The notes under the pieces: generated by a model
What the model was told of the DNA's origin: nothing
Databases searched by the model: none
Seen by the model: only the letters and a program-made list of their open reading frames with translations
Source of the DNA: an uncultured Desulfobulbus sp.
GTDB lineage: Bacteria; Desulfobacterota; Desulfobulbia; Desulfobulbales; Desulfobulbaceae
Length of the DNA: 8,637 nucleotides
Assembly (NCBI GenBank): GCA_946539945.1
Contig: CAMNHX010000044.1
Location: 1-8,637 of the forward strand
Direction of reading: 5' to 3'
Position numbers and translations under genes: made by a program
Shown here: in pieces, positions 8,511 through 8,637 of the stretch
Numbering within the stretch: position 1 is the first letter of the stretch
Layout: every line of letters starts with the position of its first letter

Positions 8511-8533
8511 GCAGCCGGGTTACCCCCGGCTGC
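8511..8533 (-). terminator. Perfect 9-bp GC-rich hairpin after tuf, possible weak terminator or processing stem
   Basis: The arms 8511-8519 and 8525-8533 are exact inverted complements (GCAGCCGGG and CCCGGCTGC) with a 5-nt loop. On the transcript the stem begins 49 nt after the tuf stop and ends 24 nt before the rpmG start. No U tract follows (TGTCACTCTGG), so it is not a standard intrinsic terminator. It could partly terminate, mark a processing site between tuf and rpmG, or protect the tuf mRNA 3' end. Confidence 0.5.
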
Positions 8534-8582
8534 ATTGGAAAGAACAAATCAATGTGGGAGTACTACAGAAGAGGGTGAGTGT

Positions 8583-8637
8583 TCACTCAATAATTTCGCT
8601 GACCACGCCAGCGCCAACCGTATGACCACCCTCACGA
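8583..8637 (-). CDS. tuf: Elongation factor Tu, C-terminal end only (runs off the window)
   Basis: The last 17 codons before a TGA stop encode REGGHTVGAGVVSEIIE, the unmistakable C-terminus of EF-Tu domain 3. EF-Tu delivers aminoacyl-tRNA to the ribosome as a GTP complex. The rest of the gene lies beyond position 8637. The fifth residue is His (codon CAT) where the family usually has Arg (REGGRTVGAG). It is the first gene of the visible block, upstream of rpmG. Identity is secure despite the short fragment because this tail is so conserved and because tuf is the usual neighbour of rpmG-trnW-secE. Confidence 0.93.
   Translation of the reverse strand, partial: REGGHTVGAGVVSEIIE

Overview
This window is a compact, single-direction block of core translation and transcription genes, all on the minus strand. 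In transcription order (high to low coordinate) it holds the 3' end of tuf (EF-Tu), rpmG (L33), a tRNA-Trp(CCA), secE, nusG, rplK (L11), rplA (L1), rplJ (L10), rplL (L7/L12), rpoB (RNA polymerase beta) and the 5' end of rpoC (beta prime). This is the classic tuf-secE-nusG-rplKAJL-rpoBC chromosomal segment. Nothing on the plus strand looks like a real gene; the long plus-strand open frames lie antisense to rpoB, rpoC and the ribosomal genes.

The organism is most likely a Gram-negative bacterium of the old Deltaproteobacteria (Desulfobacterota, sulfate- or metal-reducer type). This is an inference from remembered protein families: the RpoC N-terminus resembles Geobacter-type sequences, the L1 and EF-Tu C-terminal segments resemble Desulfovibrio-type sequences, and rpmG and tRNA-Trp sit between tuf and secE. 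I cannot name a genus. Beta has the full set of rifampicin-pocket residues of the sensitive type.

Layout from right to left: 8583-8637 is the tuf end; 8487-8582 is a spacer with a perfect 9-bp hairpin; rpmG, tRNA-Trp and secE follow with short gaps; nusG and rplK are closely packed; rplA follows; a 177-nt leader before rplJ (5922-6098) contains an L10-binding leader RNA; rplJ and rplL are 51 nt apart; a 195-nt spacer (4761-4955) holds a perfect 13-bp hairpin where E. coli has its rplL-rpoB attenuator and RNase III site; rpoB and rpoC follow with a 61-nt gap.

The products act together. L33, L11, L1, L10 and L7/L12 are large-subunit proteins, the last four forming the L1 stalk and the factor-binding stalk that recruits EF-Tu. 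SecE is part of the protein-export channel. NusG binds the polymerase whose two largest subunits are encoded next to it. The RNA elements before rplJ and before rpoB are the likely control points that balance ribosomal protein output against polymerase output. I found no undescribed system here; the second-look items are mostly RNA regulatory structures and start-site choices.
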